Shown here: positions 1-8,577 of the stretch, one piece after another
Layout of the letters: every line of letters begins with the position of its first letter
Position numbering within the stretch: the stretch's first letter is position 1
DNA from: Hydrogenophaga sp.
GTDB taxonomy: Bacteria; Pseudomonadota; Gammaproteobacteria; Burkholderiales; Burkholderiaceae_C
Assembly (NCBI GenBank): GCA_011391495.1
Contig: JAABQK010000022.1
Location: 1 to 41,009 of the forward strand
Direction of reading: 5' to 3'
DNA: 41,009 nt
Program-made: the position numbers and the translations under genes
Notes under the pieces: model-generated
What the model was told of the DNA's origin: nothing
Database searches by the model: none
The model's input: only the letters and a program-made list of their open reading frames with translations

Positions 1-2
1 AA

Positions 3-686
3 ATGGACTACCTCGGTTTCACCGCCAGCGACCTGGCAACGCTCGCTGACGTGCCCGGCCACCTCACCGCAAGCGAGCCGAAGAACCGCCAGCTGGACAA
101 GGGTGAGTTCCGCGTGTTCCTCGACCATGTGGTCGGTGCCTCGCTGTATGGCGACATGCCCGCCTCGATCGAGCGGTATCTGGCCACCACCATCCGCCGG
201 GCACATGGCTACACGGCCGACTGGCCCGACCTGCAGCGCCCGGTGGCGGCGGGAGACCCCGAAGGCCTGAAGCGGACGCAGGCGCTGCGCCTGAAGCTCA
301 TGCGCGAGTTCACCGCCCGCTCCGGTCACCTGGATGCGGGCGGCCGCATCCGGCCCGAGCTGTTCCTGCCGAGTCGGCAGGCAGCGCTGCAGGCCGCGTC
401 ACGCTACCGGCAGGTGGTGGTGACCCAGCGCTACGACTTCGGCAAGGACGTCTTCCCGTCCACCCCGTTCACGTTGCGCTACTTCCGCACCGCCGACACC
501 GCCTACACCCACCAGGACGGCCGTCCCTACGCCATGGGCGAAGTGATCACCGACCGGCCGGTGAACAAGCACCCGGCCGAGTTCACCTACGGCCTGGGCA
601 TCACACCCACGCTGATCGACGAAGACCTGCCATTCGAGCAGGGCGGCACCTTCCTGGCCGACTACGTGCCCCTGCTGGCGCCCTGA
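3..686 (+). CDS. Hypothetical protein, probably 5'-truncated by the window edge
   Basis: This reading frame opens with an ATG two bases from the window edge and ends at a TGA at 684-686, giving at least 227 residues. No ribosome binding site can be checked, so the ATG may be an internal methionine of a longer protein. I recognise no family motif. The visible part is soluble-looking, with no signal peptide or membrane segment, and is rich in charged and aromatic residues. It ends with a Pro/Leu-rich tail. The next gene starts about 100 bases downstream on the same strand, so the two could be co-transcribed, but nothing ties their functions. Codon use and GC content look like those of the neighbours, so I take it as real coding sequence of unknown role. 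Confidence 0.6.
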   Translation: MDYLGFTASDLATLADVPGHLTASEPKNRQLDKGEFRVFLDHVVGASLYGDMPASIERYLATTIRRAHGYTADWPDLQRPVAAGDPEGLKRTQALRLKLMREFTARSGHLDAGGRIRPELFLPSRQAALQAASRYRQVVVTQRYDFGKDVFPSTPFTLRYFRTADTAYTHQDGRPYAMGEVITDRPVNKHPAEFTYGLGITPTLIDEDLPFEQGGTFLADYVPLLAP

Positions 687-791
687 GGCTGGCGCTGTGA
701 GTGCCTGCCTGTGTTCATGGTCGTGCCATGACGTTTTCAGGGCGAGCTGAGAAGCTCGTCGGGCCATGCCGCGATTCCATCAGGACCCACG

Positions 792-2681
792 ATGAAAGCC
801 AGCCATCGCCACTCCCCGTTCTCGCTGTCCGGCATCGGCCTGACCCTGCTCACCGCGGTCCTCAGCGCCTGCGGCAGCCTGGACACCCTGACCACGGCGG
901 CCAGCGAGCCGACGTTCTCGCCGCTCAGCATCACGGTGGCCCACATCAACGACCACCACTCCCAGCTGGAAGCCTTTCCCGACACCACGCTGACCCTCGA
1001 TGGTGCCGCCACGCGGGTCGACCTAGGTGGCTTCGCGCGCGTGACCAGCGCCTTCCAGCGCTACGCCCATCGCAACGACGTGATCAAGCTGCACGCGGGC
1101 GACGCCATCACCGGCACGCTCTACCACACGCTGTTCAAGGGTGAGGCCGACGCCGCCCTGATGAACAGCGTGTGCTTCGACGCCTTCGCGCTGGGCAACC
1201 ACGAGTTCGACGACGGCGATGCGGGCCTCAAGGTGTTCCTGGACCACCTGCGCAGCGGCAGCTGCCAGACACCGGTGCTGGCGGCCAACGTGAAACCCCA
1301 GATCGGCACGCCGCTGGCCGCCAGCAGCAGCACCGACTACCTGCAGCCCTACACGCTCAAGACCATCAACGGCGTACAGGTGGCCATCATCGGCATCGAC
1401 ACCAAAAACAAGACCACGAACTCGTCACGCCCACTTGACACAACTGTGTTCGAGGACGAAGCCGAAGCCGCCCAGCGCAGCATCGACGAACTGAAGATCC
1501 AGGGCATCCGCCACTTCGTTCTGCTGACGCACCAGGGCTACGAAGCCGACAAGGCACTGGCCGCGAAACTCACCGACGTGGATGCCATCGTCGGCGGCGA
1601 TTCGCACACCCTGCTGGGTGACTTCTCGGCACTGGGACTCGGCAGCTCGGGTTCCTATCCGGCCCGCGTCAGCAACAAGGACGGCAAGACCGTCTGTGTG
1701 GTGCAGGCCTGGGAATACAGCAAAGCCATCGGCGAGCTCAACCTGTACTTCAACAACCGGGGCGAGACCGAGAGCTGCACTGGCCAGGCTTCGCTGCTCA
1801 TCGGCTCCAGCTTCAAGCGCCAGGACAACGCCGGTGCCTGGGTGGCGGTGGACGATGCCAAGCGCCTGCAGATCATCCAGGCGCTGCAAGGCGTGCCGAC
1901 GGTGCGGGTGACCGAGCCCGACCCCGTGGCCGCGCTGACACTGGCGGGGTATTCGGCACAGGTCAACGCCAGGAAGGCCGAGACCATCGGCACCGCCAGC
2001 GAGGCCCTGTGCCTGGTGCGCGTGCCGGGCGAAAGCACCAACCGGTCGACCGGTGTGCCGGGCTGTGAAAGCGCCAACACGCTCGCCCGTGGCAGCGACG
2101 CGGCGCAGATCGTGGCCGAGTCCTTCCTGGCCGGCAGCCGGGCCGCCGACATCGCGATCCAGAACGCGGGCGGCGTGCGCATGCCGGTCGCGGCCGGCAC
2201 GCTCAGCATGAACACCGCCTTCACCCTGCTGCCGTTCACCAACGTGCTGGTGGAGCTGCCCCTGACGGGTCAGCAGGTCATCCAGGTGCTGGAAGACGCG
2301 GTCGCCCACCACCTTGACGCGGGCCAATCGTCCGGCTCGCATCCCTACGCCGCCGGCCTGCGCTGGAACCTGGACATGAGCCAGGCCAGAGGCGCCCGCT
2401 TCAGCAAGGTGCAGGTGCGCAACCGCAGCACCGGGCTCTGGGCGCCGATCGAGACCGCACGCAGCTACACCGTGGTCACCAACGACTTCATTGCCAGCGG
2501 GAAAGACGGTTACACCACCTTCGGCACCGTCTCCGCCACGGGCAAAGCCGTCAACAACTACCTGCTCTACACGCAGACCTTGGTGGACCATGTGCGGGCC
2601 AGGGGAACGATCAGCCGCCCGGCTGCGGGCGACTATGCGCACCAGTCGGTCGTCACCGCAGCGGGGCTCACCCTGCCCTGA
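792..2681 (+). CDS. Lipoprotein 5'-nucleotidase / metallophosphatase (UshA/NadN type)
   Basis: A 629-residue protein of the bifunctional 5'-nucleotidase family, which hydrolyses nucleotides (and often UDP-sugars or NAD breakdown products) outside the cytoplasm. The N-terminus has a hydrophobic signal ending in LSAC at about residues 23-26, a lipobox, so it should be lipid-anchored. The metallophosphatase domain follows: the first metal motif reads INDHH near residue 53, the GNHEFDDG motif lies near residue 136, and further His/Asp motifs lie near residues 246-270. The C-terminal nucleotide-binding domain carries NAGGVR near residue 458. AGGA sits just upstream of the ATG and supports this start. 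It neighbours Pho-box-controlled lipid-remodelling genes, which suggests phosphate scavenging, but I see no convincing Pho box in its own 105-base leader. The exact substrate is not deducible. Confidence 0.9.
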   Translation: MKASHRHSPFSLSGIGLTLLTAVLSACGSLDTLTTAASEPTFSPLSITVAHINDHHSQLEAFPDTTLTLDGAATRVDLGGFARVTSAFQRYAHRNDVIKLHAGDAITGTLYHTLFKGEADAALMNSVCFDAFALGNHEFDDGDAGLKVFLDHLRSGSCQTPVLAANVKPQIGTPLAASSSTDYLQPYTLKTINGVQVAIIGIDTKNKTTNSSRPLDTTVFEDEAEAAQRSIDELKIQGIRHFVLLTHQGYEADKALAAKLTDVDAIVGGDSHTLLGDFSALGLGSSGSYPARVSNKDGKTVCVVQAWEYSKAIGELNLYFNNRGETESCTGQASLLIGSSFKRQDNAGAWVAVDDAKRLQIIQALQGVPTVRVTEPDPVAALTLAGYSAQVNARKAETIGTASEALCLVRVPGESTNRSTGVPGCESANTLARGSDAAQIVAESFLAGSRAADIAIQNAGGVRMPVAAGTLSMNTAFTLLPFTNVLVELPLTGQQVIQVLEDAVAHHLDAGQSSGSHPYAAGLRWNLDMSQARGARFSKVQVRNRSTGLWAPIETARSYTVVTNDFIASGKDGYTTFGTVSATGKAVNNYLLYTQTLVDHVRARGTISRPAAGDYAHQSVVTAAGLTLP

Positions 2682-2756
2682 TGCCCGCTGCTCCGCCGGT
2701 CAAGACCGCCACTGGGCGGGCCATTTTCTGCGGATGTGTTCGCAATCGGCTCACGG

Positions 2757-2774
2757 CTGTCACAGCGCTTTCAC
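2757..2774 (+). promoter_or_regulatory. Pho box (PhoB-binding site) for the glycosyltransferase gene
   Basis: The site reads CTGTCAC-AGCG-CTTTCAC, two 7-base half-sites separated by 4 bases, which is the known PhoB spacing and matches the CTGTCAT-type consensus with one mismatch in the second half. It lies 79 bases upstream of the glycosyltransferase start codon. A loose TA...T hexamer follows ten bases after the box and could serve as the -10. Binding itself is inferred. Confidence 0.7.
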
Positions 2775-2853
2775 TGCAACGGCATACGCTGGTCACACAC
2801 CCTGACAGGGCATCAGGCGGCACTCCACACCATGGCCGGCAGGGCCGCAACAC

Positions 2854-4041
2854 ATGAAAACCATCGACCTGATCTATTTCAACGCGGGCGGCGGTCATCG
2901 CGCCTCGGCGCTTGCCCTCGAGTCCGTGCTGCGCGAGAAGGGCTGGCCCTGGCAGGTGCGCCTGGTGAATCTCTTTGAAGTCCTCGACCCCCAGGGCAGG
3001 TTCCGCAAACTCACTGGCCGTGCGCCGGAGGACCTGTACAACCAGCGGCTGGCCGGCGGCTGGACGCTCGGGATGACGCAGGAGCTCAAGCTGCTGCAGG
3101 GCCTGATCCGGCTGGGCCACACCACCCTGGTGCGCCGGCTCCAGCAGCACTGGCTGCAGACCGAACCCGACATGGTGGTCTCCCTGGTCCCCAACTTCAA
3201 CCGCGCGATGCACGAGAGCCTCGCGTCTGCGCTGCCGGGCGTACCCTACGTCACCATCCTGACCGACCTGGCCGACCACCCGCCGCATTTCTGGATCGAG
3301 GCGGATCAGCGCCAGCATGTCATCTGCGGCACGCCCCGCGCCGTGGAACAGGCCCGTGCAATGGGCCACGACGAGCGCCACGTGCACGCCACCTCGGGCA
3401 TGATCATCCGCCCGGACTTCTACCGAGCGCCCGTGATCGACCGCCTGCAAGTGCGGCAGCAACTGGGACTGGACCCGCACCGGCCCACCGGCCTGGTGCT
3501 GTTCGGCGGCCAGGGCTCCAGCGCCATGCTGGGCATCGCGAAAAAGCTGGCGGCCACGACGCAGCTGATCCTGATCTGCGGACACAACCAGAAGCTTGCG
3601 ACCCAGTTGCGCGCGCTGCCCCAGCAGGTTCCCCGGCTGGTGGTGGAGTTCACCTCCGACATCCCCCACTACATGCAGCTGGCGGACTTCCTGATCGGCA
3701 AACCCGGGCCGGGCAGCGTGAGCGAAGCCGTCCGGATGGGCCTGCCCGTGCTGGTGGTGGACAACGCCTGGACCATGCCGCAGGAACGCTACAACGCCGA
3801 GTGGATACGCGAGAACCACCTCGGCATCGTGCTGGGCAGCTTCCGGTCGGTTGAGCGGGGCGTGTCGCAGCTGCTGGGTCAGCTGGACGAATTTCGCGCC
3901 AGCGTGCGCCGGATCGACAACCGCGCGCTGTTCGAGATCCCGGATATTCTGGCCAACCTCCTGCAGGAGGCCGACCGCATGGCGCCTGACGGCGCGCGTT
4001 TGCTGAGTCCGTCACTCCCCGCCCAGCCGGACACCCGCTGA
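2854..4041 (+). CDS. GT28-family glycolipid glycosyltransferase (MGDG synthase-like)
   Basis: A 395-residue protein with the layout of monogalactosyldiacylglycerol synthases and processive diacylglycerol glycosyltransferases. The N-terminal loop GGGHRASA at residues 11-18 is the family signature for acceptor lipid binding, and the C-terminal half has the GT-B donor motif around GKPGPGSVSEA (near residue 284), with the Glu expected to contact the nucleotide sugar. It has no signal peptide and should act at the inner face of the inner membrane, moving a sugar from a UDP-sugar to diacylglycerol. A Pho box lies upstream and a phosphodiesterase gene converges on it. In other bacteria such enzymes replace phospholipid by glycolipid when phosphate is scarce, and I infer the same role here. 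Sugar and number of sugars added cannot be read from the sequence. Confidence 0.82.
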   Translation: MKTIDLIYFNAGGGHRASALALESVLREKGWPWQVRLVNLFEVLDPQGRFRKLTGRAPEDLYNQRLAGGWTLGMTQELKLLQGLIRLGHTTLVRRLQQHWLQTEPDMVVSLVPNFNRAMHESLASALPGVPYVTILTDLADHPPHFWIEADQRQHVICGTPRAVEQARAMGHDERHVHATSGMIIRPDFYRAPVIDRLQVRQQLGLDPHRPTGLVLFGGQGSSAMLGIAKKLAATTQLILICGHNQKLATQLRALPQQVPRLVVEFTSDIPHYMQLADFLIGKPGPGSVSEAVRMGLPVLVVDNAWTMPQERYNAEWIRENHLGIVLGSFRSVERGVSQLLGQLDEFRASVRRIDNRALFEIPDILANLLQEADRMAPDGARLLSPSLPAQPDTR

Positions 4042-4048
4042 GGAGAAA

Positions 4049-4107
4049 CCGCTGTCGAGGCGCCTCTCCGCCTCAACAGCGGGCCATGGCCTGTCAGGAG
4101 GCCATGG
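4049..4107. terminator. Two consecutive hairpins between convergent genes
   Basis: The first hairpin (4049-4082) pairs CCGCTGT with ACAGCGG and, after a one-base bulge on each side, GAGGCG with CGCCTC around a six-base loop. The second (4084-4107) pairs CCATGGCC with GGCCATGG around an eight-base loop. There is no U-tract, so this is not a textbook intrinsic terminator, but its place between two convergent stop codons suggests a bidirectional transcript end. Confidence 0.55.
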
Positions 4108-4118
4108 AGACCGGGCCT

Positions 4119-5381
4119 TCAGCGCAGGCCGGCGCAGTTCGCGTAGAAGGTCGTGGTGGCCGGCCAGTCGGAGAACACGCCCATCACGCCCACGTCCCGC
4201 GCCAGCACATCCAGCACGCGCAGCATGTCGCCCTCGGTCTTGATGGCCGAATCGAAGGACTGGTAGTAAAAGCCGTTGTTGCCATCGGCCAGGATGCCCG
4301 AGCGCTCCAGCGTCCAGGTGATGATGCCCAGGCCGGCGTTCCTGGCGTCGCGCGCGTAGGTCGACGGCACGAGCCTGCCGGCCGCGTCGGTGCCCAGCAG
4401 CGCGAAGATCGGCGGCGCGACGATCTGGATGCCCGCGGTCTTGTAGCCCACCAGATCGTTGTAGCTGGGCAGGTCGGCCACGGTGTTGGCATCGTCCAGG
4501 AAGACGGCCTGCTGGCCGAACGCGGCCTCGTTGCGCACCCAGTACAGCACGTCGTCGATGTTGAACGACTGCGCCCACACGTGACGCGCCGGGACGCCGG
4601 CACGCTTGTATTCGTCGATCATCTTCTGTGCGTAGGCTTCCTGCGTCAGGCCGTCAAACGGCATCGCCACGCTGGGGCTCTTGAGTTCGGGCGTCATCTT
4701 CACCCCGAGCCGCTTGAACAGTTCGATGCTCTCGGCGTGCGTCATGAGCGTGCCGCTGCTCGGGCCGGCGTAGAGGTCCGTGCGCCAGTTGGCCGTGCCG
4801 CCCAGGTATTCCTGCGGTGTGCGGGCCGCCGGATTGAAGGCGTCCATTTTTCCGCGCAGGGTTCTGAACTCGGCGAGCGTGATGTCGCTGGTCCGGCACT
4901 CGGCCTTGGCGGGCGTGATCAGCTTGCCGTCCGCATCCAGCGCGGCGGGCACAAAAGGCTGGGTGCACTTGGCGGCCAGTGGCGTGGCCAGGATGTTGGT
5001 GGTGGTGTGCAGGTCGTTCTGCGCGTGGCGACAGACCAGCTCCTTGTCCTTGGTGAAGGTCACGTCGCATTCGACGATGCCCGCACCCATGCGGGCCGCG
5101 GCGGTGTAGGACTCCAGGGTGTGCTCGGGGAACTGCAGGGCCGCACCGCGGTGGCCGATGGAAAAGTCGCTGGACCTGAACTGGCCGCGCTGGCCACACT
5201 GCTGCAGCCGCTGCTTGAGCGGGCTGTCGCTCATGTCATCGACCAGGAAGAACGGGCGTGCCCCGAGCTGCACATGGGTGGGGCGCTCGGCGCGTTGCCC
5301 CCGCTGGTGGTCGTGCGGGGAGGCCAGCGCGGAGCCGGCTGCGACGCTCAGGAGAGCGAAGACAAGAATCAGTTGACGCAT
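4119..5381 (-). CDS. Secreted glycerophosphodiester phosphodiesterase
   Basis: A 420-residue GDPD of the GlpQ type that splits glycerophosphodiesters into glycerol 3-phosphate and an alcohol. The N-terminus starts with a Sec signal peptide (hydrophobic core after MRQLI, cleavage likely after SALA or ALAS), so the enzyme is periplasmic or exported. The catalytic block is clear near residues 75-125: HRG, then PEHT, then the E-x-D metal pair (VECDV) and a later catalytic His (CRHAQ). I chose the ATG at 5381 over the longer frame because GAGG lies seven bases upstream and it yields the signal peptide. At about 420 residues it is longer than E. coli GlpQ and has an insert-rich middle. It probably shares a transcript with the two small genes upstream, which have a Pho box, and it converges on the glycosyltransferase. 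Confidence 0.9.
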   Translation of the reverse strand: MRQLILVFALLSVAAGSALASPHDHQRGQRAERPTHVQLGARPFFLVDDMSDSPLKQRLQQCGQRGQFRSSDFSIGHRGAALQFPEHTLESYTAAARMGAGIVECDVTFTKDKELVCRHAQNDLHTTTNILATPLAAKCTQPFVPAALDADGKLITPAKAECRTSDITLAEFRTLRGKMDAFNPAARTPQEYLGGTANWRTDLYAGPSSGTLMTHAESIELFKRLGVKMTPELKSPSVAMPFDGLTQEAYAQKMIDEYKRAGVPARHVWAQSFNIDDVLYWVRNEAAFGQQAVFLDDANTVADLPSYNDLVGYKTAGIQIVAPPIFALLGTDAAGRLVPSTYARDARNAGLGIITWTLERSGILADGNNGFYYQSFDSAIKTEGDMLRVLDVLARDVGVMGVFSDWPATTTFYANCAGLR

Positions 5382-5516
5382 AGAAGTACCTCGTGAGTGG
5401 AAGGAGACATCGGCTGGGCGAAGCACCGCGGCTGGCAGTGCCCGATCGATGCTAGGTGGCGCTTGTGGCAGTGGTGTGGCACACACCGGGCCTGCAGGGC
5501 CAGCCGCTCGAAGGCT

Positions 5517-5681
5517 TCAGCGGTTCCAGGCGGTCTGGCTGCGCTCACGCCGGGCTTGGTGGCGCGAGCGCTGCAGCGCGAGCAGCTCCAGGAGGCCGCA
5601 CACCACGCTGCAGCCGATCCAGCCGATGCGCCGGATCGTGCGCAGCGGGTCAGTCTTCTGACGTTCCCAGGCGTTCTTCAT
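5517..5681 (-). CDS. Small membrane-type protein, 54 aa, Pho-linked
   Basis: A 54-residue frame with a purine-rich ribosome site (AAGGGGG) just upstream of its ATG. The protein has a basic N-terminal part, one hydrophobic stretch at residues 21-36 (WIGCSVVCGLLELLAL, with Cys24 and Cys28) and a strongly basic C-terminal tail. This is the pattern of a single-pass inner-membrane small protein with positive charge on both sides. Its start lies inside the end of the upstream small gene (overlap 5650-5681, different frame), which suggests translational coupling. The GDPD start is 135 bases downstream on the same strand. I recognise no family; expression is inferred from RBS, overlap and the upstream Pho box. 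Confidence 0.5.
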   Translation of the reverse strand: MKNAWERQKTDPLRTIRRIGWIGCSVVCGLLELLALQRSRHQARRERSQTAWNR

Positions 5682-5778
5682 GGAAACCCCCTTCGGTTTC
5701 GGGCAGGCAGAGTCGGCACCAGGCCTCGTCGAACAGTGCATCCAGCAGGTTCTGCAGTCCGAGCAGTTTCCAGAGCAT
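5650..5778 (-). CDS. Small protein, 42 aa, first gene after a Pho box
   Basis: This frame is too short for most gene finders but has a strong ribosome site, AGGAG, seven bases before the ATG at 5776-5778. The 42 residues form a Leu/Trp-rich N-terminal half that would make an amphipathic helix (residues 1-20), then a CxxC pair (Cys21, Cys24) and an acidic tail. The stop codon lies 29 bases inside the next small gene. A Pho box on the same strand lies about 50 bases upstream of its start. No family is recognised. The reading frame could be chance, but RBS quality, overlap and regulation together favour a real gene. Confidence 0.5.
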   Translation of the reverse strand: MLWKLLGLQNLLDALFDEAWCRLCLPETEGGFHEERLGTSED

Positions 5779-5828
5779 GAGGCACTCCTGACATGGGTAT
5801 TAGAGATGCGTCACGTTAGCGCGCCCGT

Positions 5829-5846
5829 GTGACAGCGGTGCGTCAG
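5829..5846 (-). promoter_or_regulatory. Pho box for the small-gene/GDPD operon
   Basis: Read on the minus strand the site is CTGACGC-ACCG-CTGTCAC, two 7-base half-sites with 4-base spacing; the promoter-proximal half matches the consensus fully. It lies 50 bases upstream of the first small gene. Ten bases after the box comes TAACGT, the same spacing as in the glycosyltransferase promoter. PhoB binding is inferred. Confidence 0.65.
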
Positions 5847-5957
5847 TTCCATGACTTGCGCACAGAGCCCTTCTGATGGGCCCGGGCGGCGCGGGCCAGC
5901 GGTATGCTTGGTGTTCCTTGACGTCCCTCACGGGCCAGCTTCACCTCCCTCCCCGCC

Positions 5958-6971
5958 GTGCACAAAAACACCCTGCCCGAACTGCTCGCGCTGGAAAAAA
6001 TCATCGAGCAGGGAGCGGGCCACCTTCAGGTCGAGGTGGTGCGGGAGGTGTCGGTGGCATCGGGTCAGCACTTTCCGGTGTATGCGATCAGCCTCGGCAA
6101 CCCCAGCCTGGAGGTCCCCGCCGTGGGCTTCTTCGGCGGCGTGCACGGTCTCGAACGCATCGGTGCCGAGGTGGTGATCGCCTACCTGCAGCACATCGTC
6201 ATGCGGCTGCGCTGGGACACGATGCTGAACCGGCAGCTGGAGCACGTGCGCCTCGTGTTCATGCCGATCGTCAATCCCGGCGGCATGTGGTCGGCCACGC
6301 GCGCGAACCCGCGCGGCGTGGACCTGATGCGCAACGCACCGGTCGATGCGCTGGAGAAAGTGCCCTACCTGCTCGGCGGCCAGCGACTGAGTGCCGGCCT
6401 GCCCTGGTACCGGGGGCGGCTCGGCGACCCGCTGGAGGCGGAAAGCCAGGCGCTGTGCGAGGTGGTGAGCCGCGAGCTGCTGACACGCACCATCAGCATT
6501 GCCATCGACTGCCACTCGGGCTTTGGCGTGAGCGACCGCCTGTGGTTCCCCTTTGCGCACACCCGCAGGCCCATGCCGCACCTGGCCGAACTGCACGCGC
6601 TGAAGGAGATCTTCGAGCAGACGCACAGCCATCACCCGTACATCATCGAACCCCAGAGTGCCCAGTACCTGGCGCACGGCGATCTGTGGGACCACCTGTA
6701 CCTGCAGGCCTGCAGCGATCCCGCACGCATCTTCCTGCCGCTCACGCTGGAGATGGGTTCCTGGCTGTGGATCAAGAAAAACCCGCGGCAGCTGTTTTCT
6801 CGCAAAGGCATCTTCAACCCGCTGATCGGCCACCGCCAGCAGCGGGTGCTCAGGCGCCACATCTCGCTGCTGGACTTCCTGCTGCGCGCCGCCAGCAGCC
6901 ACGAGCGCTGGCTGCCGGCAGCCGGCCAGCGCGAAGCCCGCCACGCGAGCGCGCTGGCCGACTGGTACTGA
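5958..6971 (+). CDS. M14-family zinc carboxypeptidase-like protein
   Basis: A 337-residue protein with the zinc-binding layout of M14 peptidases: the HxxE motif in GGVHGLERIG near residue 59, a third metal ligand His in IDCHSGFG near residue 181, and a candidate catalytic Glu in LTLEMGSW near residue 269. It has no signal peptide. Related proteins include carboxypeptidases, deacylases (aspartoacylase/succinylglutamate desuccinylase) and uncharacterised DUF2817-like enzymes, so the substrate could be a peptide or an N-acyl amino acid. The start is a GTG with a poor ribosome site, and I found no better start in this frame. The hydrolase gene begins 23 bases downstream, so the two probably form an operon. 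Confidence 0.75.
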   Translation: MHKNTLPELLALEKIIEQGAGHLQVEVVREVSVASGQHFPVYAISLGNPSLEVPAVGFFGGVHGLERIGAEVVIAYLQHIVMRLRWDTMLNRQLEHVRLVFMPIVNPGGMWSATRANPRGVDLMRNAPVDALEKVPYLLGGQRLSAGLPWYRGRLGDPLEAESQALCEVVSRELLTRTISIAIDCHSGFGVSDRLWFPFAHTRRPMPHLAELHALKEIFEQTHSHHPYIIEPQSAQYLAHGDLWDHLYLQACSDPARIFLPLTLEMGSWLWIKKNPRQLFSRKGIFNPLIGHRQQRVLRRHISLLDFLLRAASSHERWLPAAGQREARHASALADWY

Positions 6972-6994
6972 GAGCGCTCCATGAACAGAGCCCG

Positions 6995-7756
6995 ATGAGC
7001 ACCTGGATCTTCTTGCGCGGACTCACACGCGAAACGACCCACTGGGGCTCCTTCCCTGACGCGTTTCAACAGGCCCTCCCGGACGCACGGATCGTCCTGC
7101 TGGACCTGCCCGGCAACGGCCGGCTGCACCGACAGCGCAGCCCGGTGACGGTGCAGGAGATGGTGGCGGCCTGCCGTGAAGAAAGCGCACGCCTGGGTGT
7201 GCAGCAACCGGTCCATCTGCTCGCCATGTCGCTCGGCGCCATGGTGGCGGCCGACTGGGCCCGCACGGCCCCTGCCGAGATCGCGGGCTGCGTGCTGATC
7301 AACACCAGTTTCCGCCCCTTCAGCCCCTTCTACCGGCGCCTGCTGCCGCGCAACTACCCTAGCCTGCTGCGCCTGGCGCTGCTGTCCCGGTCGGCTGAAG
7401 CCACCGAGGGCGCCATCCTGCGCATGACGAGCAACCACGCCACCCGAAACAGCCACGTCGTGGCGGACTGGGTCGGTGCGCGCATGCAAAGACCCGTCTC
7501 CCGCGCCAGCGCCCTGCGGCAACTGCTCGCGGCGGCCCGCTACCGGGCGCCGACCACCGCGCCCGCCAGCCCGGTCCTGCTGCTGTCCAGCCGGCACGAC
7601 CATCTGGTGGACCACCGGTGTTCACAGGCGATCGCGCGGGCATGGAACTGTCCGCTGCTCACGCATCCGGACGCCGGGCACGACCTGCCGCTGGACGACC
7701 CGCTGTGGGTGGCGGAACAGGTGCGGCGCTGGACATCCGAGGCACCGGGCCCCTGA
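6995..7756 (+). CDS. Alpha/beta hydrolase
   Basis: A 253-residue single-domain alpha/beta hydrolase. The nucleophile elbow reads AMSLG near residue 77, so the usual first Gly is Ala. The acid is likely the Asp in SSRHDHLVD (near residue 200) and the base the His in DAGHDLPLDD (near residue 226). There is no signal peptide. I start it at the ATG at 6995 because upstream codons in this frame overlap the M14 gene out of frame and look non-coding. The C-terminal end faces the first phosphonate transporter, with an 11-base gap. Substrate unknown; esterase, thioesterase or lactonase are all possible. Confidence 0.8.
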   Translation: MSTWIFLRGLTRETTHWGSFPDAFQQALPDARIVLLDLPGNGRLHRQRSPVTVQEMVAACREESARLGVQQPVHLLAMSLGAMVAADWARTAPAEIAGCVLINTSFRPFSPFYRRLLPRNYPSLLRLALLSRSAEATEGAILRMTSNHATRNSHVVADWVGARMQRPVSRASALRQLLAAARYRAPTTAPASPVLLLSSRHDHLVDHRCSQAIARAWNCPLLTHPDAGHDLPLDDPLWVAEQVRRWTSEAPGP

Positions 7757-7767
7757 CCCACAGCCCG

Positions 7768-8577
7768 CTACAGCACCTTCTTGCGCAGCACGGCGCTGGC
7801 CCGCTCCACCAGCACCACGAGCGAAAAGATGGCCAGGATGATGGTCGCGGCTTCGTCGTAGTTGAACAGGTCCATGGCCACCTTCAGCTCGATGCCGATC
7901 CCACCCGCCCCCACGAGGCCGAGGACCACCGACGAGCGGGTCGCCTTCTCCAGGCTGAACAGCGAGGTGTTGATGAAGGACGGCATGGCGGCCGGGAAGA
8001 CCGAACACATGATCAGCGACAGGCGGCCAGAGCCCATGGCCGACAGCGCCTCCTGCGGCCCACGGTCCACCTCTTCCATGGCCTCGGCAAAGAAGCGACC
8101 GCAGAAACCGATCTTGTCGATGACGATGGCCAGCGTCCCGGCAAACGGCCCCAGGCCAACCGACACCACGAACAGCAGCGCCCAGACCAGGTCGGGCACG
8201 GTGCGGAAGAAGGCGATCAGGTTGCGCGCGGCGTGGTAGACGACCGGATGGGGCGAGAGGTGGGGTGTGGCCAGCACCGCAACGGGAATGCTCAGCAGCA
8301 CGCCGACCACGGTGCCGACGAAGGCCATCTGGAAGGTTTCCAGCAGCGCCCAGCCCACGGCTTCGAGCCGGGCCGTGGACGGCGGCAACATCTCGCCCAC
8401 CAGACGGGTCATCTGGGGGATGCCACCCCAGAGGTCACTGAACGACACGCCGGTCTTGTTGACCGACCAGACAAAAAAGCCGAGCACCACCAGGTACACC
8501 ATGAAGGTGACCGGGCTGGTGCGCTCGAAGCGCTCGGGCAAGGCACGCACGGCCGGCGACGGAGGATGGCTAGGCAT
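7768..8577 (-). CDS. phnE: Phosphonate-type ABC transporter permease, copy 1
   Basis: A 269-residue inner-membrane permease of the PhnE family, with about six hydrophobic segments and the cytoplasmic coupling region ending in VGAGGIG near residue 225. It would form the channel of an importer for phosphonate, phosphite or a related anion, with the ATPase and binding protein encoded just upstream. Its ATG overlaps the end of the ATPase gene by 8 bases, so translation is coupled. It is the last gene of the phnD-phnC-phnE order, unlike the second transporter here, which runs phnC-phnD-phnE. Substrate is not certain because its binding protein is divergent. Confidence 0.88.
   Translation of the reverse strand: MPSHPPSPAVRALPERFERTSPVTFMVYLVVLGFFVWSVNKTGVSFSDLWGGIPQMTRLVGEMLPPSTARLEAVGWALLETFQMAFVGTVVGVLLSIPVAVLATPHLSPHPVVYHAARNLIAFFRTVPDLVWALLFVVSVGLGPFAGTLAIVIDKIGFCGRFFAEAMEEVDRGPQEALSAMGSGRLSLIMCSVFPAAMPSFINTSLFSLEKATRSSVVLGLVGAGGIGIELKVAMDLFNYDEAATIILAIFSLVVLVERASAVLRKKVL

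Noticed and set aside
700..791. Pho box before the 5'-nucleotidase gene
   Set aside because: The only 11-base-spaced words (around CATGGTC/CATGACG) match the consensus poorly and point the wrong way.
4086..5396. A long plus-strand frame across the GDPD gene
   Set aside because: It mirrors the GDPD on the opposite strand, whose catalytic motifs and signal peptide are clear.
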